Assembly (NCBI RefSeq): GCF_947490415.1
Contig: NZ_CANLGX010000003.1
Location: 327,821 to 391,820 of the forward strand
Source of the DNA: an uncultured Eudoraea sp.
GTDB taxonomy: Bacteria; Bacteroidota; Bacteroidia; Flavobacteriales; Flavobacteriaceae
DNA length: 64,000 nucleotides
Direction of reading: 5' to 3'
Shown here: piece after piece, positions 19,053 to 28,084 of the stretch
Numbering within the stretch: position 1 is the stretch's first letter
Layout: each line of letters begins with the position of its first letter
Notes under the pieces: generated by a model
The model's database searches: none
Seen by the model: the letters and a program-made list of their open reading frames with translations, nothing else
Told to the model about the DNA's origin: nothing
Program-made: the position numbers and the translations under genes

Positions 19053-19244
19053 ATGAGTAAAGGAACAGTAAAATTTTTCAATGATGCCAAAGGATTTGGA
19101 TTTATCACTGAAGAAGGAGTAGAAAAAGATCACTTTGTACACATTTCTGGATTGGTAGACGAGGTTCGTGAAGGCGACACAGTTGAATTTGATTTGCAGG
19201 AAGGCAACAAAGGATTAAACGCAGTGAACGTAAAAGTTATCTAA
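19053..19244 (+). CDS. cspA: Cold-shock domain protein (second CspA copy)
   Basis: 63 residues beginning MSKGTVKFFNDAKGFGFITEEG, nearly identical to the copy at 5770-5961; differences cluster at EKDHFVHISGLVDEV and the acidic DLQEGNKG loop. RNP1 (KGFGFI) and RNP2 (HFVHI) are intact. The longer open frame from 18987 overlaps the promoter and lacks family similarity before this ATG. It lies just ahead of two helicase genes but has its own terminator. Expected role: RNA chaperone, probably at low temperature. Confidence 0.97.
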   Translation: MSKGTVKFFNDAKGFGFITEEGVEKDHFVHISGLVDEVREGDTVEFDLQEGNKGLNAVNVKVI

Positions 19245-19272
19245 AGTATATACTTTCAAGTTTAATAGAGAG

Positions 19273-19297
19273 CCCGTCAATATTGATGGGTTTTTTT
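19273..19297 (+). terminator. Intrinsic terminator after the second cspA
   Basis: CCCGTCAA / TTGATGGG stem (one G-T pair), TA loop, then seven T. Similar in sequence to the terminator of the first copy, as expected if the whole unit was duplicated. Confidence 0.88.
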
Positions 19298-19489
19298 ATT
19301 TATGTCAAAAAAATAATAAGTCTAAATTATTGTTTAGTAATCATTTAAAAGGTATAAAGTAAATATTAAATTTAATCTTTTTAATAGCAAGCTTATCCAA
19401 CACCATCACTAAATAACAAGCTCATAGATGCCTTCGAGTAAGAATTTGCGTAATAAATCAATTGGGGCGATTCCCTATTAACTTGTGGT

Positions 19490-19497
19490 TATCTTTG
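19490..19497 (+). promoter_or_regulatory. -7 element before the tandem helicase operon
   Basis: TATCTTTG, exact TAnnTTTG, 14 bp before the ATG at 19512. No TTG at the usual -33 spacing. Confidence 0.5.
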
Positions 19498-19511
19498 CTT
19501 AAAATTTTTTT

Positions 19512-20849
19512 ATGTCCAAAACGTTTTCTGATTTAGGTATTAATAAGGCATTACAACAAAGTTTAGCCGATTTACAAATTTCTGTTCCTACAGATATTCA
19601 GGAAAAGATAATTCCTATTGTACTTAATCAAAAAGAAGACCTGGTTGCCCTGGCAAAAACAGGAACGGGTAAAACCGCTGCTTTTGGGTTGCCTTTGTTG
19701 CAGTTAATCGATATTGAAGACACTACTATACAGGTCGTCATATTAGCCCCTACAAGAGAATTAGGGCAACAAATTCATGCTAACTTAATTTCTTTTGCCT
19801 CGCATAGCCTTGCTATTTCTGTAGCGGCGGTATTCGGAGGCATTCCTATAAAACCTCAAATAGAACGTTTAAAGACCACGACTCATATTGTCGTGGCTAC
19901 TCCGGGGCGTTTAGTAGATTTATTAAATCGCGGTGCCATCGTTATCAAAAACCTAAAGTATTTGGTATTGGATGAAGCCGATGAAATGGTGAGCGCTTTA
20001 AAAGAAGACTTGGATAGTATTGTCAAAGAAATTCCAAAATCAAGAAGAACGCTATTGTTTACCGCCACTATGCCGGGTGCCATAAAGCAATTGGTTCAAA
20101 ATTACATGTCTAAACATGTCATACAGGTAGAAGCAGATATGTCTACCGTAGGCCATCAGGGGATCGATCATTACTATATGGTGGTTGAACCTATAGAAAA
20201 ATTAGAGGTATTGCTTCATTTTTTAAATAGTAAAGAAGGCGAAAGAGGGATTATCTTTTGTAAAACCAAAGCGGCTGTTAATAAACTGGCTAAAAACTTA
20301 GCCATTAATAAATTCTCATCCGGAGCCATTCATGGTAGCCTATCTCAAGGCATTCGTGACCGTATTATGGGACAATTCAGAGCAGGTTCTATAGCTATTT
20401 TGGTTGCTACCGATTTAGCCGCCCGTGGCCTTGATGTTAAAGAAATATCGTATGTTGTTAATTATCATCTGCCGGATACTTATGATGCTTATGTCCACAG
20501 AAGCGGCCGTACAGCCAGGGCAGGAGCAAAGGGGCTTTCATTAACTATATTACAAAAAGAAGAAGTTAAAGATATTGCTGATTTTGAACAAGAATTGGGT
20601 ATTGTTTTCGATGAACTTAAAAAAGCAGATGCCCAGAGCATAGAAGAAAACAATGGATTATTATGGGCGAAAAAAATATTTAAAACCAAACCAAATCGTG
20701 CTATTTCAGAAGAATTCAGAAATAAGGTGATGACGGTATTTCATCATTTAACTAAGGAAGAGTTGATAGATAAAGTACTGGCAAATTATTTGGCGCAAAC
20801 AAACACGGGTAATCCAAAAACCGGGGATTCTAAAAAGAGTACTAAATAG
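19512..20849 (+). CDS. DEAD-box RNA helicase (first of a tandem pair)
   Basis: 445 residues. Motif I AKTGTGKT (48-55), PTREL, TPGR, canonical DEAD (154-157, DEADEMV), SAT, ARGLD and HRSGRTAR. The DEMV after motif II and the long ~100-residue C-terminal extension recall CshA/DeaD-like helicases, although a DbpA RNA-binding domain is not obvious. Predicted to remodel rRNA or mRNA. The next helicase gene starts 8 bp after its stop, so both are cotranscribed. Confidence 0.94.
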   Translation: MSKTFSDLGINKALQQSLADLQISVPTDIQEKIIPIVLNQKEDLVALAKTGTGKTAAFGLPLLQLIDIEDTTIQVVILAPTRELGQQIHANLISFASHSLAISVAAVFGGIPIKPQIERLKTTTHIVVATPGRLVDLLNRGAIVIKNLKYLVLDEADEMVSALKEDLDSIVKEIPKSRRTLLFTATMPGAIKQLVQNYMSKHVIQVEADMSTVGHQGIDHYYMVVEPIEKLEVLLHFLNSKEGERGIIFCKTKAAVNKLAKNLAINKFSSGAIHGSLSQGIRDRIMGQFRAGSIAILVATDLAARGLDVKEISYVVNYHLPDTYDAYVHRSGRTARAGAKGLSLTILQKEEVKDIADFEQELGIVFDELKKADAQSIEENNGLLWAKKIFKTKPNRAISEEFRNKVMTVFHHLTKEELIDKVLANYLAQTNTGNPKTGDSKKSTK

Positions 20850-20857
20850 CAATCATT

Positions 20858-22171
20858 ATGGCAAATAGTATTAAAGAACAAGAGGATATTTTAACAAAAT
20901 TAAATATCCATCAGTTGAATCCAATGCAGGAGGAGGCTATTTCTGTAATCGAAACAACGCCCAATACCATTCTTCTTTCTCCCACGGGTACAGGAAAAAC
21001 ACTGGCTTTTTTATTACCTCTTATTAAAGCCTTAGATCCCGATTGTAAAGATATACAAGCTCTTATTTTAGTGCCTTCACGGGAATTGGCCATACAAATT
21101 GAACAGGTGGTACGAACTATGGGATCTGGTTTTAAAGTAAATGCGGTCTATGGCGGTCGACCCATGTCTAAAGACAAAATAGAACTTAAACATCTGCCTG
21201 CCATTTTAATAGGAACCCCTGGTAGAATTGCAGACCATTTTAGCAACGATCGTTTTACTAAAGACAGCATTAAAACCTTAATTCTGGATGAATTTGATAA
21301 GTCATTAGAAGTTGGTTTTGAGTCTGAAATGAAACAGATTATCCATCAATTGCCCCATATAAATAAACGTGTATTAACTTCGGCCACTCAAAGTCTTAAG
21401 GTCCCTGGTTTTGTGCGTTTAGACCGGCCTACGACCATCAATTATTTAAAAGAAAAGGTAGTTTCAAAATTGGAGATTAAAACGGTGATCTCACCAACTA
21501 AAAATAAATTACAGACTCTCGTGGATTTAATAGGGCACCTTGGCAATCAACCAGGAATTGTATTCTGTAATCTAAGAGAGAGTATTGACGAGGTAAGCCA
21601 TTTTTTAAATAAAAACGATATAAACCACAGCTGTTTTTCCGGCGGTATGGAGCAAAAAGACAGAGAACGTTCTTTAATAAAATTCAGGAACGGAACGAGC
21701 CAGATCCTAATTGCTACAGATTTAGCATCCAGAGGTCTTGATATTCCAGAATTAAAATTTATTATTCATTATGAGCTTCCTAGAACTGCAGAAGAGTTTA
21801 CACATAGAAATGGCAGAACGGCCAGAGTAGCTTCTAAAGGAACAGCTTATGTATTGAAATGGGAAAAAGAATACTTGCCGGATTTTATTAAAAATTCTAA
21901 AGTGGCCAACATCTCCAAAAAGACAGTTCGTAAGCCACAATTCTGGGAAACTTTGTTTATTTCCGGGGGTAGAAAAGATAAAATTTCTAAGGGAGATATT
22001 GCAGGACTATTTTTTAAACAGGGGGAAATCACCAAAGACCAATTAGGAAACATAGAACTAAAACAAGATTGTGCGTTTGTTGCCGTTCCTGTAACTATTG
22101 CAGATGAATTGGTGGAAAAGTTAAACAATACACGCTTAAAAAAGAAAAAAGTCCGGGTTACAGTTTTATAA
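20858..22171 (+). CDS. DEAD-box-type RNA helicase with DEFD motif II
   Basis: 437 residues. Motif I SPTGTGKT (41-48), Ia PSREL (not PTREL), TPGR, motif II DEFD (144-147), TSATQ in motif III, SRGLD, and HRNGRTAR. Motif II departs from DEAD by Ala-to-Phe; the catalytic acids remain. The C-terminal ~80 residues (GDIAGLFFKQGEI...DCAFVAVP) resemble the DbpA-type RNA-recognition fold found on 23S-rRNA-binding helicases, a guess from pattern. Cotranscribed with the helicase 8 bp upstream, suggesting a shared task in ribosome assembly. Confidence 0.93.
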   Translation: MANSIKEQEDILTKLNIHQLNPMQEEAISVIETTPNTILLSPTGTGKTLAFLLPLIKALDPDCKDIQALILVPSRELAIQIEQVVRTMGSGFKVNAVYGGRPMSKDKIELKHLPAILIGTPGRIADHFSNDRFTKDSIKTLILDEFDKSLEVGFESEMKQIIHQLPHINKRVLTSATQSLKVPGFVRLDRPTTINYLKEKVVSKLEIKTVISPTKNKLQTLVDLIGHLGNQPGIVFCNLRESIDEVSHFLNKNDINHSCFSGGMEQKDRERSLIKFRNGTSQILIATDLASRGLDIPELKFIIHYELPRTAEEFTHRNGRTARVASKGTAYVLKWEKEYLPDFIKNSKVANISKKTVRKPQFWETLFISGGRKDKISKGDIAGLFFKQGEITKDQLGNIELKQDCAFVAVPVTIADELVEKLNNTRLKKKKVRVTVL

Positions 22172-22217
22172 AGTTGATCTTTTTTTAAAGTAAGAACTGA
22201 ACCAGGGGGGCGGCATC

Positions 22218-22262
22218 GATATAAAACGCTAATATGTTGTTATATCTGATACTATATCAAAA
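22218..22262 (+). repeat. Dispersed repeat copy C (partial)
   Basis: Contains GATATAA...TTATATC arms around an AAC-CT-ATGTTG core and a following TATATCAAA, matching copy D at 28085-28131 at most positions, and the first 45 bp only. Confidence 0.6.
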
Positions 22263-22382
22263 TGCAAAGTTACCAATAATGCTTAGTTCATTTTCCCTGC
22301 TGTTTTGGTTATTTTTAAATTTAGACAGTAGTAGATAGCGTAAGTTTATTTTACTTTTTGTATATTTTCTAAAAATTGAATA

Positions 22383-22748
22383 ATGGAATATCTGTCTATT
22401 GCGTTTCAACTCATTGTAGGTGTTAGTATATTAAATGTCTGGCTTATTCAAGCCAATAAAGCCACACCATGGCGAGGAGGTAGCGCTACAACAATCAAAG
22501 AGGAATTTGCAGCGTACGGTTTACCGGAGTGGAGCCTTTATGTTATTGGATTTTTAAAAGTGGCTCTGGCTATTGCGCTTATTAGTGCTATTTGGTTTCC
22601 TGTTCTTTTAAAACCGGCAACTTTAGGCCTTGCTTTTCTATTAACAGGTTCTGTACTGATGCATTTTAAAATCAAAGATCCAATTAAAAAATCTTTTCCT
22701 GCATTTTTATTTTTAGTAATGTGTTTGTTTTTAGCTTTTGTGGTTTAA
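22383..22748 (+). CDS. DoxX-like membrane protein
   Basis: 121 residues, four hydrophobic helices (about 4-22, 50-72, 75-92, 101-120) with the small-protein DoxX-like layout and a conserved WRGGSATTIKEEFAAYGL loop between helices 1 and 2. Function in the family is poorly defined; relatives are linked to quinone or thiosulfate-related redox chemistry. Convergent with another DoxX-like gene whose stop is 12 bp away. The pair is bounded by dispersed repeats C and E. Confidence 0.72.
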   Translation: MEYLSIAFQLIVGVSILNVWLIQANKATPWRGGSATTIKEEFAAYGLPEWSLYVIGFLKVALAIALISAIWFPVLLKPATLGLAFLLTGSVLMHFKIKDPIKKSFPAFLFLVMCLFLAFVV

Positions 22749-22760
22749 ATTGACCACAGT

Positions 22761-23108
22761 TTATAGGCTTTTTAGTAGTGCTATCGCTATATATGCATTT
22801 ATTATGGCGTAGATAATGGAAGGAGCAGATTGAACCACAGAATCTTTGATCTTCAGGCGAACACCAAATCCCAAAATCATTAATAAGGATAATCCTATTG
22901 CACTCACAATACCCAAAATAGGCAGGTATACGAAACCAAAGCTAAGTCCAAAAGCACCCAAAATCTGCAATGCACCAATCAGCCGTTGCTGTTTGCTAAG
23001 TCCGTAACGGACAAATTCTGTCCGCATATAATTTGTTAAAAAACAACTAATTCCAAAAAATAAAAATGATATAGTAGAAAAAAATACTAAGGAAGTTAAT
23101 ACGGTCAT
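22761..23108 (-). CDS. DoxX-like membrane protein (second type)
   Basis: 115 residues with four hydrophobic helices (about 5-22, 45-60, 64-82, 91-112). TEFVRYGLSKQQRLIGALQILGAFGL is the DoxX-like family pattern of a loop ending in a Tyr-Gly-Leu and a Gly-rich helix 2. Similar in fold but not closely in sequence to the plus-strand gene at 22383. Role unknown. Its promoter would lie in the repeat-containing gap that follows. Confidence 0.7.
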   Translation of the reverse strand: MTVLTSLVFFSTISFLFFGISCFLTNYMRTEFVRYGLSKQQRLIGALQILGAFGLSFGFVYLPILGIVSAIGLSLLMILGFGVRLKIKDSVVQSAPSIIYAIINAYIAIALLKSL

Positions 23109-23182
23109 AGCAATGATAAAAGTAGGTGATTTTGGGTTACTGTTTAAGAATTACTACGAATCTATCTAAATAGCTAAGTGAA

Positions 23183-23249
23183 GAGCTGATATTATATCAA
23201 ATATTTGGTATGCTCCTTTTTATACTATACACTTATTTGAACCATAATT
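23183..23249 (+). repeat. Dispersed repeat copy E
   Basis: GAGCTGAT, then ATTATATCAAATA (23191-23203) and TTTGAACCATAATT (23236-23249) occur in the same order and nearly the same spacing as in copy D. Compared with D, the hairpin core is missing. Confidence 0.55.
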
Positions 23250-23319
23250 CACCTTCATTACATTAGGGCGGACAAGTTGTACGCCGTTATGCAAGCCGCC
23301 GCAGTGGAAGGGAAGAGGG

Positions 23320-23410
23320 GTAACTTGAGCATTAGAATAAAAGCAGGGCAGAGCGTTAAGTAAAATTCTGACATACCTTTTTAGCGAATGAGTCAAAAGG
23401 CGCGAGGTAA
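23320..23410 (+). repeat. 90-bp direct repeat, left copy A
   Basis: Opens GTAACTTGAGC and contains TAAAAGCAGGGCAGAGC. It matches the copy at 26802-26890 along its length with scattered differences. The two copies lie on either side of the sortilin-like gene. Confidence 0.8.
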
Positions 23411-23585
23411 GGCTACAGTTTCTTTAAAAAAATTTATCCACAAGTTTCGTCTTCATTGCTAATGGAAACGCTTGCGGTTCACGGGCACCTATTTATTAAA
23501 ATTGAGTGTGCGAGTAAACACTATTTATCCGACTACGCATATGTCATCCGAAGCTCAAAGAGCGTAGGAGAGAGGAGGGAGGCAT

Positions 23586-23616
23586 AATATTAATTGTTGT
23601 ACCGTTAATTAATATT
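23586..23616 (+). promoter_or_regulatory. Perfect AT-rich inverted repeat upstream of the sortilin-like gene
   Basis: AATATTAATT and AATTAATATT (10-bp arms) flank an 11-bp spacer, 136 bp before the ATG at 23752. Could be an operator or a recombination scar; nothing decides between them. Confidence 0.4.
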
Positions 23617-23751
23617 GCTTTTAATTAGTATTATTCTATCAATATAAGAAAAGTGTTATCTTTTGAATTTACAGAGCAAATTTATTGTATAATACAATCC
23701 AGCGTTTCAAAAATGCTAATTTTTAAAGACACAACCATTATAACTACAACT

Positions 23752-26700
23752 ATGAGAATCTTCATTCTAACCCTTTCCCTTTTATTATCCATTCAGTCAT
23801 TCTCACAAATCGACAAATCTTATTATCAGGATTTAGAATATAGAATGATTGGACCCTTTCGTGGTGGTCGAACAGTAGGTGCGGTTGGTATTCCTTCTCA
23901 ACCAAATGTATTCTTTATAGGTGTGAATAATGGAGGTGTATGGAAAACAGATGATTATGGTCGTACATGGAATCCAATTTTTGATGACGTTCCAACTGGC
24001 TCCGTAGGAGATTTAGCGGTCTCTCCATCACATCCAAATGTTATTTATGTAGGAACCGGTGAAGGGCTTCATAGACCAGACCTTGCAGTAGGTGATGGTA
24101 TGTTTAAATCAGTCGATGGTGGTAAGAATTGGCAGCATCTAGGTTTAAACGACATTCAGCAAATTAGCCGAGTGATCGTGCATCCAACTAATCCAGACAT
24201 TGTTTATGTGGCTGGTTTAGGCCATCCTTATGGCGCAAATGAAATGCGTGGTATTTTTAGATCTAATGATGGTGGAAAAACATGGAAAAAAACCTTATAC
24301 ATAAACCATAATACCGGAGCTATTCAAGTTGAAATGGATCCGAATAATCCTGATATCTTATTTGCCGATATGTGGGAACACCAGGAAGGGCCCTGGGAAA
24401 ATGCAAAATTTTCCGGACCAAATAGTGGCTTATACAAATCTACGGATGGTGGAGAAACATGGCGAAATATCGTAAAAGGACTACCTGGAGCTAATCAGGG
24501 GTTAGGAAGAATAGGAGTTGCCATAGCACTCAGCAATTCAAAACGCATGTATGCTACAGTTGATGCAAGAGAAAATGGTGGTGTTTATAAAAGTGATGAT
24601 GCTGGTGAAAGCTGGAAATTGATTACAACTGAAAACCGTCTTTGGGGAAGAGGCAGTGATTTTGCAGAAATTAAAGTACATCCGAAAAATGAAAATATTG
24701 TTTTTGTAGGGAATATAGCGTCATACAAATCTGAAGATGGTGGAAAAACATGGACTTCTATAAAAGGAGCGCCTGGAGGAGACGATTATCATCGTATATG
24801 GATTAATCCAATGCATCCAGAAATCATGCTTTTCGCTGCAGATCAAGGAGGCGTTGTCACTGTAAATGGTGGAAAAACATGGAGTTCATGGTATAACCAA
24901 CCAACAGCACAATTGTATCATGTATCAACTGACAATCAATTTCCTTATTGGGTGTATGGTGGTCAACAAGAAAGCGGAGCCATTGGTGTTTCAAGTAGGA
25001 GTAATGGCGGTCAAATCTCGTTTAGGGAATTCATGGGAGTAGGTGCAGACGAATATGCGTATGTAGCTCCGGATCCTTTAGATTCAAACATCATTTATGG
25101 TGGACGCGTTATTAGGTTCAATAAAAAAACTGGACAGTCACAATATGTTGGTCCTGAAGTTTTGCGCTCAGGAAAATTTAGATATATACGTACGATGCCA
25201 TTGTTATTTCATCCCGCAGATAATAGTATGTTACTATTTGGAACCAATGTTGTTTGGAAAACTCATGATGGAGGACAAAGTTGGGAACAAATCAGTGAAG
25301 ACCTAACAAGAAAACAACCAGAAGTGCCATCTAGTGTTGGTGATTACAAAACTGTTGCTATGAAAACTATGCCACAACGTGCTATAGTGTACGCAATAGG
25401 ACCTTCGCCTCTTGATAAAAATATTATTTGGGCAGGAACAGACGATGGCCTAGTGCATGTTACGCTTGATGGTGGAAAAACATGGAAAGATGTAACACCT
25501 TCAACAATTACTTCATGGGACAAAATTTCACAAATTGATGCAAGTCATTTTAATAAAGGAACAGCTTATGTTGCCGTGAATGCCATTAGAAAAGATGACA
25601 TGCAGCCACATATTTACAAAACACATGATTTCGGAAAAACATGGCAAGAAGTAGTTTCAGGAATGAACCCTTCTGGTCCTGTGAACACAGTGCGTGAAGA
25701 CCCTCTGCAAATAGGATTGCTGTTTGCTGGAACTGAGCGTGAAGTTTATTTTTCATCAAATGATGGTGAATCTTGGCAATCCCTCAGAATGAATATGCCA
25801 GCATCATCTATTCGAGATTTGGTAATTCATGATAATGATTTAGTTATTGGTACACATGGCCGCTCTATTTGGATTTTAGATGATTTTAGTCCTTTGAGGG
25901 AGTTGGCAAGTTTGACTACGAAAAGCGCGCATTTATTTGAGCCCAGCGATGCTTATCGTGTTCGTTTTAATATGTTTAGCGACACACCGTTACCACCAGA
26001 GGAACCAACCGGACAAAATCCTCCAGATGGTGCCATAATCGATTATTATTTAGGCTCAAATATAAATAAAGTCGAACTCAAAATTTTTGATCAAAAAGGG
26101 ATTGCGGTCAATAGCTTTTCAAGTGACGATCTTGAGGAAGTTTTAGATTCTACAAAAATGCAACATCCAACGTATTGGAAGCGACCATTTCAAGGGTTGT
26201 CTGGTGAAGGAGGTCATCAACGTTTTGTATGGAATTTACGTTACAAAGAACCAAGGGGCGCTAACAGAGGCTATGCCATTGCGGCGGTTCAATACAATAC
26301 AGAAAGTGGTCCGGTAGGCCCTTTTGTAGCTCCTGGAGAATACAAGATTCAACTAAAAGTAAATGGTAATATCACAGAAAGAAGCTTGACGGTTAAATTA
26401 GATCCTCGTTCTGAGGTGAGTAATGAGGCTCTTACCTTACAAACTGACCTGTCTATGCAGTGCTATACTAATTATGAGACACTGCAACTAATCAGAGAAT
26501 CTATTGACGACATGCTGACTGCAAAAAGTAGCGAACAAGAGGCGCTTTTAGAATTTAGAGGTAAAGGAGCTCCAAATAATGGCGATATTATTTACGGAAG
26601 TATTTATCAATCGGATCTGGAAAATGAAACGATTGTTGGCCTTCAATCTAAATTACTCTATCTGTTGAATGTATTGCAGAATACTGATGCAAAACCAACT

Positions 26701-26781
26701 AAAAAAACTCAAGAAGCATCGGACATATTAAATAAACGCGTTACTGAAATGGCGTCCGTTTGGAAATCTATCGACAATTAG
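23752..26781 (+). CDS. Secreted sortilin/BNR-repeat beta-propeller protein
   Basis: 1009 residues. The start is the ATG that begins a clean signal peptide (MRIFILTLSLLLSIQSFSQ); the frame is open further upstream from 23653 but without secretion signal. Repeated Asp-box/BNR motifs (DGGKTWKK, DGGETWRN, DGGKTWTS, NGGKTWSS, DGGQSWEQ, DGGKTWKD) form sortilin (VPS10)-like propellers over ~1-720, followed by a beta-rich region and helical tail. Relatives are annotated as glycosyl hydrolases without proof. No C-terminal secretion sorting domain is evident. It is a paralogue of the protein at 39103-42345 and is flanked by direct repeats. Confidence 0.85.
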   Translation: MRIFILTLSLLLSIQSFSQIDKSYYQDLEYRMIGPFRGGRTVGAVGIPSQPNVFFIGVNNGGVWKTDDYGRTWNPIFDDVPTGSVGDLAVSPSHPNVIYVGTGEGLHRPDLAVGDGMFKSVDGGKNWQHLGLNDIQQISRVIVHPTNPDIVYVAGLGHPYGANEMRGIFRSNDGGKTWKKTLYINHNTGAIQVEMDPNNPDILFADMWEHQEGPWENAKFSGPNSGLYKSTDGGETWRNIVKGLPGANQGLGRIGVAIALSNSKRMYATVDARENGGVYKSDDAGESWKLITTENRLWGRGSDFAEIKVHPKNENIVFVGNIASYKSEDGGKTWTSIKGAPGGDDYHRIWINPMHPEIMLFAADQGGVVTVNGGKTWSSWYNQPTAQLYHVSTDNQFPYWVYGGQQESGAIGVSSRSNGGQISFREFMGVGADEYAYVAPDPLDSNIIYGGRVIRFNKKTGQSQYVGPEVLRSGKFRYIRTMPLLFHPADNSMLLFGTNVVWKTHDGGQSWEQISEDLTRKQPEVPSSVGDYKTVAMKTMPQRAIVYAIGPSPLDKNIIWAGTDDGLVHVTLDGGKTWKDVTPSTITSWDKISQIDASHFNKGTAYVAVNAIRKDDMQPHIYKTHDFGKTWQEVVSGMNPSGPVNTVREDPLQIGLLFAGTEREVYFSSNDGESWQSLRMNMPASSIRDLVIHDNDLVIGTHGRSIWILDDFSPLRELASLTTKSAHLFEPSDAYRVRFNMFSDTPLPPEEPTGQNPPDGAIIDYYLGSNINKVELKIFDQKGIAVNSFSSDDLEEVLDSTKMQHPTYWKRPFQGLSGEGGHQRFVWNLRYKEPRGANRGYAIAAVQYNTESGPVGPFVAPGEYKIQLKVNGNITERSLTVKLDPRSEVSNEALTLQTDLSMQCYTNYETLQLIRESIDDMLTAKSSEQEALLEFRGKGAPNNGDIIYGSIYQSDLENETIVGLQSKLLYLLNVLQNTDAKPTKKTQEASDILNKRVTEMASVWKSIDN

Positions 26782-27121
26782 TTAAAAATGTACCACGTCC
26801 TGTAACTTGAGCTTTGGATAAAAGCAGGGCAGAGCATATAGAAAAGTTCTGGCAGACCTTTATAGAGATGAGCCAGATGGTACGCAGTAAGAGTAAAATG
26901 TTGTCTTGGCTTTATGAAAATTTAAAAGAATCAGAATTTAATTCTATTCTAAAGTATATATTTATAAAATATTTGTAAGTGAAATGTACTATGATAGTCA
27001 TATTTAGTGCTTGACAGGAGGAATACTAAGATACTAGTTATCAATAAGGTGTTTATTTTCTTATCGATTCTATTTCTGATAAAAATTGATTTATTAAAAA
27101 TCTTAACAATCTATTGAATTT
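26782..27121 (+). other. 340-bp gap containing repeat copy B
   Basis: The first ~110 bp hold repeat B. The remainder is AT-rich with no gene, no clear terminator for the sortilin-like gene and no convincing TAnnTTTG before fabD. Confidence 0.6.
26802..26890 (+). repeat. 90-bp direct repeat, right copy B
   Basis: GTAACTTGAGC, TAAAAGCAGGGCAGAGC, TTCTG, AGACCTTT and a GATGAGxCA segment match copy A in order. Begins 20 bp after the stop codon of the sortilin-like gene. Confidence 0.8.
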
Positions 27122-27997
27122 ATGCATGCATACTTATTCCCCGGTCAAGGCACTCAATTTCCGGGTATGGGAAAAGAGTTATTTGAAAAATCCAAATTGG
27201 CTCAAGAATATTTTAAAAGAGCCAATGATATTTTAGGATTTTCAATTACTGATGTCATGTTTGAAGGATCTGCTAAAGATTTGAAACAAACAAAGTTTGC
27301 CCAACCGGCAATTTTTTTACATTCATATATTCTGACAAAAACGCTTGGAAATGAATTCAAACCCGATATGGTTGCCGGGCATTCTTTGGGTGAGATATCA
27401 GCTTTGGCTGCCATTGGATCTTTAGATTTTGAATCGGCCCTGAAACTTATATCCAAGCGTGCTTCTCTTATGCAAAAAGTTTGTGAACACGAAAATACAG
27501 GTATGGCAGTTGTGGTTGGATTATATGATGTTATCGTCAAGGATATCTGTAATCAGATAGACGGAGTAGTTGTTCCTGCTAATTACAACGCTCTAAATCA
27601 AGTTGTTATTTCAGGTGAAATGAAGGCTCTAAAAGAAGCTTGTGAAAAATTAAGACCAGCTGCTACTAGAGTGGTAAATTTACCTGTAAGCGGAGCATTT
27701 CATTCTCCCTTTATGGAGCCAATAATTGAAGAGTTTAGATTAGCTGTTGAGGAAACAGAATTCAAAAAGCCTATTTACCCAATTTATCAGAATGTCACAG
27801 CACGACCAAGTGGCGATATAGAATTAATTAAGGAAAATTTAATCAATCAATTGACGCATCCGGTAATGTGGAGGCATACAATTCTCCACATGATAGAGGA
27901 TGGAGCAACTGAGTTTACAGAAATTGGCCCTGGACACTTTTTAAGAGGGCTTGTTAGGCAAATTAATAAAAATATGAAAACATACGGAATTTCGTAG
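27122..27997 (+). CDS. fabD: Malonyl-CoA:ACP transacylase
   Basis: 291 residues, the normal length. The oxyanion region FPGQGTQ (6-12), nucleophile S88 in GHSLGE and catalytic H194 in GAFHSPFM are all present. It should load malonyl units from CoA onto acyl carrier protein for fatty-acid or polyketide synthesis. It is not next to other fatty-acid genes and sits between dispersed repeats B and D, so it may be an extra copy. It could supply the ketosynthase/ACP module at 48.3-50.3 kb, which lacks its own transacylase; that link is inference. Confidence 0.93.
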   Translation: MHAYLFPGQGTQFPGMGKELFEKSKLAQEYFKRANDILGFSITDVMFEGSAKDLKQTKFAQPAIFLHSYILTKTLGNEFKPDMVAGHSLGEISALAAIGSLDFESALKLISKRASLMQKVCEHENTGMAVVVGLYDVIVKDICNQIDGVVVPANYNALNQVVISGEMKALKEACEKLRPAATRVVNLPVSGAFHSPFMEPIIEEFRLAVEETEFKKPIYPIYQNVTARPSGDIELIKENLINQLTHPVMWRHTILHMIEDGATEFTEIGPGHFLRGLVRQINKNMKTYGIS

Positions 27998-28031
27998 TTT
28001 TCAGTAAAACGGCTTTGATATACGCGATAAG

Positions 28032-28061
28032 AAGTGATTACCGAGTAGGTGATTACTTTTT
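28032..28061 (+). terminator. Probable terminator after fabD
   Basis: AAGTGATTAC / GTGATTACTT pairs over 10 bp with two G-T pairs, 7-nt loop, then a T-run. Confidence 0.65.
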
Positions 28062-28084
28062 ACGGTGAGCTGATGCGGTTGCGA

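Larger units (their letters stand above)
23109..23751 (+). other. 643-bp gap rich in degenerate repeats
   Basis: No gene seen. It holds dispersed repeat E (23183-23249), a GC-richer stretch with ACGCCGTTATG (23281-23291), repeat A (23320-23410) and a perfect AT-rich inverted repeat (23586-23616) before the sortilin-like gene. The base composition changes abruptly along it. Confidence 0.6.

Noticed and set aside
23281..23300. ACGCCGTTATGC stretch as an integron attC site
   Set aside because: The core does not fit the attC consensus and no integron integrase is in the window; treated only as part of a repeat family.
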